Source: Paulownia fortunei (Eukaryota; Streptophyta; Magnoliopsida; Lamiales; Paulowniaceae). From it: 64,000 nucleotides of DNA. Where the stretch lies: contig CM033108.1 in assembly GCA_019321725.1 (NCBI GenBank), forward strand, positions 12,728,060 to 12,792,059, read 5' to 3'. The notes below the pieces were generated by a model. It had not been told where the DNA came from. It did no database searches and was given only the letters and a program-made list of their open reading frames with translations. Positions 59,086 to 64,000 of the stretch are shown in pieces. The stretch's first letter is position 1; every line of letters begins with the position of its first letter. The translations under genes were made by a program, and so were the position numbers.

Positions 59086-60540
59086 TAAACTAATTGGGGG
59101 TAAAAAGATGGAACTTTTTGACTTGAAGGAAGAAGATAAAAGATGGGAATGGAAGAAACATTTTCTTTCTTTTCTTTTCTTAGAGGCCAAAAATTTCAAT
59201 TGTCCTATAGTTGGCAATTGGCCCCTTATATTTCTGGGGTGGCTAAAAATTCTAAGATTCTCACTTTTGGAATTTTTAGCCCCCTTTATTATTGGTTGGA
59301 GGATTTTATGTTGATCACAAAATCTCATAAAAATCTCTAACTCTATCTCTTGTATCTTCCAAAGATACTTGGATATTTTATATAATCCTATTAGATAATT
59401 CCAAGAATGTCTAATTCTTAAAACTCCAATCTTATTCCACAACTCTTGTGGGCCTCTCCTAATGGGCCAATTTGAATAGAGCTTGGAGTTAAATTCAATA
59501 ATTAATCCAATTAATTGATTGAGTCCATATTCAATTAATTGATCCTACTCAATTAATTTAATTCCATCAAACCCACCTAATCATATTAGGCCCAATTAAA
59601 TAATCAAATTATTTAATTAAATAAATTAAAACTAATTAACTTATGATTAACTCAATTAATTCATGTAATAAATTAATTATTTCACTCCAATTGGACTCCC
59701 TAATCTTGTTAGGTCATGTTAAATAATCTAATTATTTAATTAAATAATTAATTTAACTCCTTTAATTAAATAAAGCTATAATTAATTAATCTCCATTAAT
59801 TAATTGGATCAATTGCTTGGATCATTTCCTAAAATAGAAATGCTCTATCTCAATTTGTATGTGAGTCTTTAGGTTCTCCACTAAGCTAGCAGTGGGCTTG
59901 CAATACCTACAACTTATGAATAACAATTATTTTGATTAGTTAATCTAATTAATTAATTCACTTGGAATTAACTCCTTAATTTCAAGAACCTCATAAATCA
60001 AGGAAAACACCTATCAAGTGTATCATGAATACCTAGTCTTAGTTGAAATAGAGAGCAAACCTATCTCAATTACGAGCACCATACATATAAGATCCTTCCA
60101 TTACCTAATCTCTCGATTGAGTCTAGGGTATGGATTATATGTTAAAATCCTAAATGACTCGATGACTGTAATTCCATTTCAAACTCCAATGACTAATAAT
60201 AAATCATTAGAAAACCCTTGTCTAACATTCATCTTGCCTTGGCTAAGGAGTTCTAAGTCATGAACTATAAAAACATAGGAGATTCACTTATTCTACTAGA
60301 CAAGTGACGGATCCTTTGTTAGCTATTCACTAACCTCTATACATGTTCATGCAACATCCAACATATTAGAAAATCAAGAGATACATCAAGATAGAACACG
60401 GCATGCACAAGGCTACCATGGTGCCTCAAGTCCAAAGACTAGTAGTGTATTATCATAATGTTGAAATCCTTATTTTGATAGACAATGTCTCCAACTAAAA
60501 ATTTTTAGCATGCCTCTTCAGTATACTTGTTCTCTAACAA
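59086..60540 (-). repeat. LTR-like noncoding repeat, copy 1
   Basis: AT-rich with dense TTAATTAA words. Shares an ordered set of blocks with 61130-62010: TATGTGA(G/C)(T/C)C(T/G)TTAGGTT(C/T), TAATCTCTC(G/A)ATT, AGGAGATTCA-like, GTGAC(G/A)GATCCTTT, TGCACAAGG(C)TAC(C/A)ATGGTG. On the minus strand the order resembles U3-R-U5 of long copia-type LTRs, so I read it as an old solo or truncated LTR. The open frames on both strands at 59059-59442 are not domain-bearing. Confidence 0.45.
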
Positions 60541-61129
60541 GCACCCACATACATGCACTAACGTCACTATGTTGATGCCTATGGAATGAGACATCCTCCT
60601 TATGCAAGCATACATTGTATGGAGTGAGTCATATTGGGCTACTTTATGTCCCTACTCAAAATCCCTCGACCCAGAACCTATTTAAGACCAAACTTTAGAG
60701 ACATATTCATGATCACAATCATATAGCGACCTACCCCATAGCTAAATTTGGTCTAGAAACTTTATCTAATTACTATACATAATTAAAGATAAATAAAATG
60801 CCTATTTTATTAATATTATTTGAAAAAGATTCTTTTACAAATATAAGAGTATAAAAGATACCCAACCTAATTGGCGCATCGGGCACTCCTCTAGCACTTT
60901 TTGAGAGGATGGACAAAATGTTTTTCTCTTGCTTTTTTTATGCTTGAGTTACCATCTAAATGAGCTACAATTTAGTTGCAAAAATCATCCCTCAAGGCCT
61001 TTTATTAGCCTACAAGTTGCACCTAATCTTGGACTCTGAGTCATTTCTTATCCCCAACTCTTTGGATGATGCACTTATCTTTTAAAGACTTTCCATTCCT
61101 TCCATCTCTAGGAGTTGTATTCAAAATTC
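60541..61129. other. Spacer between diverged repeat copies
   Basis: Noncoding and AT-rich; no conserved frame or RNA gene seen. Confidence 0.4.
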
Positions 61130-62010
61130 AATTGCTAATGGCCTTGATCTTCATCAGCCCACACCTAATGGAAGTAGGCCTAATTAATTAATTAGACCAA
61201 TTAAATTGATTAATCTATCCCATGAATTAATTTAAGGTTCAATTAACTTATTAATTAATTATTTATTCCATTTAGTCTTAGTTTAATCCCAATAAACTAA
61301 TTAATTATATTAATTAATTTAGTTAATCCAATAATTAGATTGATTCCCATGGTAAGAAATGAACTTATCCAAGTTAGTATGTGACCCGTTAGGTTTACCA
61401 TTAAGCTAGAAATTGATTCATAACTCTTGTGACTTAATTAAATAATTAAATTATTATGATTAGTCCTCCTAAAATTAAATATTCAGTTCTAACATATCAT
61501 AAATCATGGTTAATGTCTAACAACACATTATAAAGGTTTAGATATAGGTGAAGTATTGAACCTTTTCAATTATGAGTAATATGCCAATGTGGTCTTTTCG
61601 TTAACTAATCTCTCAATTAAGGTAGGGTAAGTATTACTAGTCGAAACTCATTTAATCTAATAGATATGCATCAATTCCTAGTTATATGATGACATGAAGA
61701 TATTGAAAAATCCTTTCCTTACTTTAATCCAACCTTGGCCAAGGATTTGCAAGTCAAGAACTATAGATAATATTGGAGATTCATCTATTGATCTAGATAG
61801 GTGACAGATCCTTTATTGACCACTTATTAACCTCCGCATATGATTATATTGCACCTAAATTTTTTACTTGTAGTTATTTATGTGACCAAAGAATAAATCA
61901 AAGTGTAATAAACCATGCGCAAGGTTACAATGGTGTTTAGTCTAAGGAATAATTCTTGTACTATCTTAACGTGATAATTTTCTACTTGACAACATTTTGT
62001 TTCCAATTAG
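61130..62010 (-). repeat. LTR-like noncoding repeat, copy 2
   Basis: Diverged counterpart of 59086-60540 in the same orientation, recognisable by the shared block order given there. Includes the GGTTACAATGGTGTTTAGTC and AACATTTTGTTTCCAA-type end at 61925-62005. Confidence 0.45.
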
Positions 62011-62014
62011 GAAT

Positions 62015-63468
62015 TTTTGTGTAGGGTTATTGGTGACACTAAACAGGTGGTAACAAACTACACATGTACAGTGCCAATAAATAATAAAGAGTGAATAGAG
62101 TATCGTATCATAAGGAGTGTGTGTGTAAATACCAAATATAGATTATCTATGCTATATTTAACCTAACGATTATAATGATGACTGAATTAAGATGCAAGAA
62201 CTATCATATTTAATAAAAGTAACTAAAACCCAAGGAGATTAGCGGATTGAATTCAATACTAAGAGAGTAAGGCATTAGTTAGCCATCCTATATGGTTATG
62301 AACCTAGCTCAATGGTGATTAGGAATGATGTGGATTGTGTGACGGTGGGTCATCCTAATGTAATTGGTGCTCTCTCTTGAGTATGACAAAATCTACCCCT
62401 AGTAGGCCACCGGCACCATCTCTAACTACGGTCATCCCACTAATAGTGCCTTGAGCTTTGTGAAATCCACTAGCTTTTAATTTTTACACTTATAACTACC
62501 ACATGCACCTATGCTTATATCTTTATAGGGGTCGGTTTGTCGTATATCCTATCTGATCCATTACTACAACTACACCTCTCGGTCTTAATTGCAATAATTG
62601 AAATAAACTTAAAATTGGTCAAGACTCAAGAAGCATTAAAAATATATTATATGCTCATCACAATAAAAACAACATTCCAATCACAATAAAAATATCAACT
62701 CATAACTCCATTAAGATGACTTTCCAAGCCTTAACAAAAGGGGTTTAGTTTCTATTGAAATTAAGCAAGCACAAAGTATTTTTCATCATCATGATTCCTA
62801 CAAATTTGTCAAAACTAAACAAAATGAAAGAAGAAATTAAATTATAATATTACTACCACTAAGTGATTCTTCAATTCTTCTTCAAAATCTTCAATGCCTA
62901 ATAAAGTTCCTCCTCTTCTTGTCTTCAATTCCCAAGCTCCTTCGTGGTATGGTGTATAGAGAAATATGGAGAAATGTGTATTTTGGGTGGAGAGGAAATG
63001 TGTGTGAGAATTTTGTTGTAGAGGGTGTGTGGGTGATGAATTATTGTGTTGAATGATGTGTGAATTAAATATATATGTGAATTTTGTGTGTGTATATTGT
63101 ATATATCAAGAGCATCACATGGAAAGTGATGTATAGGTATATCTAATGTGTATATCTCACCAAAGATACCAAAATTCATGATTGATCGCCACTTGTCGCA
63201 CAAAAATAGTATCAACATTTTTCTGTTAGTAGGTTAGTACCTAGGCACTGTATATTCTGCCTAAATTTGTGTAGGCGCTGCATTTTCTACCCATTGTTTC
63301 AATATTTTTAATTTTTTAGCATTTTCATCTCATTTTTCATTAATCACCTCAAACGATGTACTTATACAAAAATTATAAGAAATAAGTGCACTCCATCAAT
63401 TATATGACAAAACATCCTAATTTGTGGTATTGAAAGTGCCAGAAATATGTTAAATTATGAGCTTATCA
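62015..63468 (-). repeat. 3' LTR of a further gypsy element leaving the window
   Basis: Ends GAGCTTATCA at 63468, directly followed by ACTACCCCCAAA, a polypurine tract on the minus strand. In element orientation the LTR therefore begins TGATAAGCTC, like the Athila-type LTRs here. The outer (left) edge is not clear and is placed near 62015, where the previous repeat ends. A TGTG-rich patch lies at 63000-63090. The open frame 62925-63218 is His/Ile-rich low complexity. Confidence 0.5.
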
Positions 63469-64000
63469 ACTACCCCCAAACATATCATTTGCTTACCCTT
63501 GAGCAGAGTTATACATCAAAACTAAACATAAGCTCATAATTTGTTCATAAATAATTCAACTTGATCAACCAACATAGTGTCTCAACAATTTAGATTGCAC
63601 ACAAGTCTAAAGGTTTTCTATAAAGCTAATCAACTAGCATTACAAAACTAGTGCTTTGTAATCAAGTTATGAATTTCGAATGTGTGTGTGTGTGTGGTGT
63701 CAAGTTCAAGCTTCATGTATATATTCTCAGAATGAATTATGCAACCAATGACTCTCATGATCTAAGTAAATAAGTTCTAGGTGTTCCATAAGTTTGCTTT
63801 TCTTAAACCTTCTCCATTAATATAGACACCAGCAAACTTAGATCAAAAGGATTTCAATAGGCTTGTAATGCAAGGCTTAGGTATTGCTTACAAAAAATGT
63901 GTTGCACATAAAATCTCACTTACCTCCTTTCTTTTCTCTTTCCCAATTCTCTTCCCCTTTCATTTGGGATTCATGCTTTTCTTTTCGTTTCTTTTTTCAA
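63469..64000 (-). other. PPT and 3' untranslated region of the edge gypsy element
   Basis: PPT at 63469-63480, then CATTTGCTTACCCTTGAGCAG, comparable to the hairpin region beside the PPT at 36156-36196. A GT microsatellite is at about 63681-63696. The element body continues beyond the window. Confidence 0.5.

Noticed and set aside
59059..59442. 127-residue minus-strand frame as a gene
   Set aside because: Falls within an LTR-like repeat, has no domain, and overlaps equally long frames on the other strand.

Overview
The window looks like nuclear DNA of a flowering plant, almost certainly a eudicot. It is AT-rich and holds one intact-looking plant gene with large GT-AG introns. That gene is embedded in nested LTR retrotransposons of typical plant lineages (Ty1/copia, Ty3/gypsy Tekay/Del, Ty3/gypsy Athila-like) with smaller DNA-transposon remnants. 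I see no bacterial operons, rRNA, tRNA genes or CRISPR. The species cannot be named from this sequence.

Layout. 1-5.8 kb: AT-rich DNA with an ~860-bp direct duplication and a broken Helitron/PIF1-type helicase. 5.8-15.8 kb: a decayed minus-strand copia element. Its gag is fused by deletion to the integrase tail, RT and RNase H. Two solo LTRs of other families sit inside it; the one at 12118-14995 has a perfect CCTGG target duplication. 16.7-25.5 kb: the one host gene, a LOG2-LIKE UBIQUITIN LIGASE (LUL4-like RING E3) in three exons. Its introns carry a Harbinger-like element and a second TIR element, and exon 2 has an apparent one-base loss in a G run. 27-45.6 kb: two Athila-like elements in tandem on the minus strand, an older copy (27.0-34.7 kb) and a better preserved one (34.9-45.6 kb). 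46.3-58.9 kb: a complete but inactive Tekay chromovirus on the minus strand. A solo LTR of its own family is inserted between RNase H and integrase, with a perfect TCTAT duplication. 59-64 kb: diverged noncoding LTR-like repeats, then the LTR and polypurine tract of another gypsy element running off the right edge.

Most notable content. Both Athila-like copies carry the same two accessory genes between the end of pol and the 3' LTR, where Athila elements usually have an env-like ORF. The first is a small basic four-cysteine protein that looks like the nucleic-acid-binding/silencing-suppressor proteins of some filamentous plant RNA viruses. The second is an intronless gene for a LOG-type cytokinin riboside 5'-monophosphate phosphoribohydrolase with its PGGxGTxEE catalytic motif. 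Presence in two diverged copies means the cassette belongs to the element family rather than being a chance insertion. In this window both cassettes have frameshifts, so any working version must be sought in other family members.
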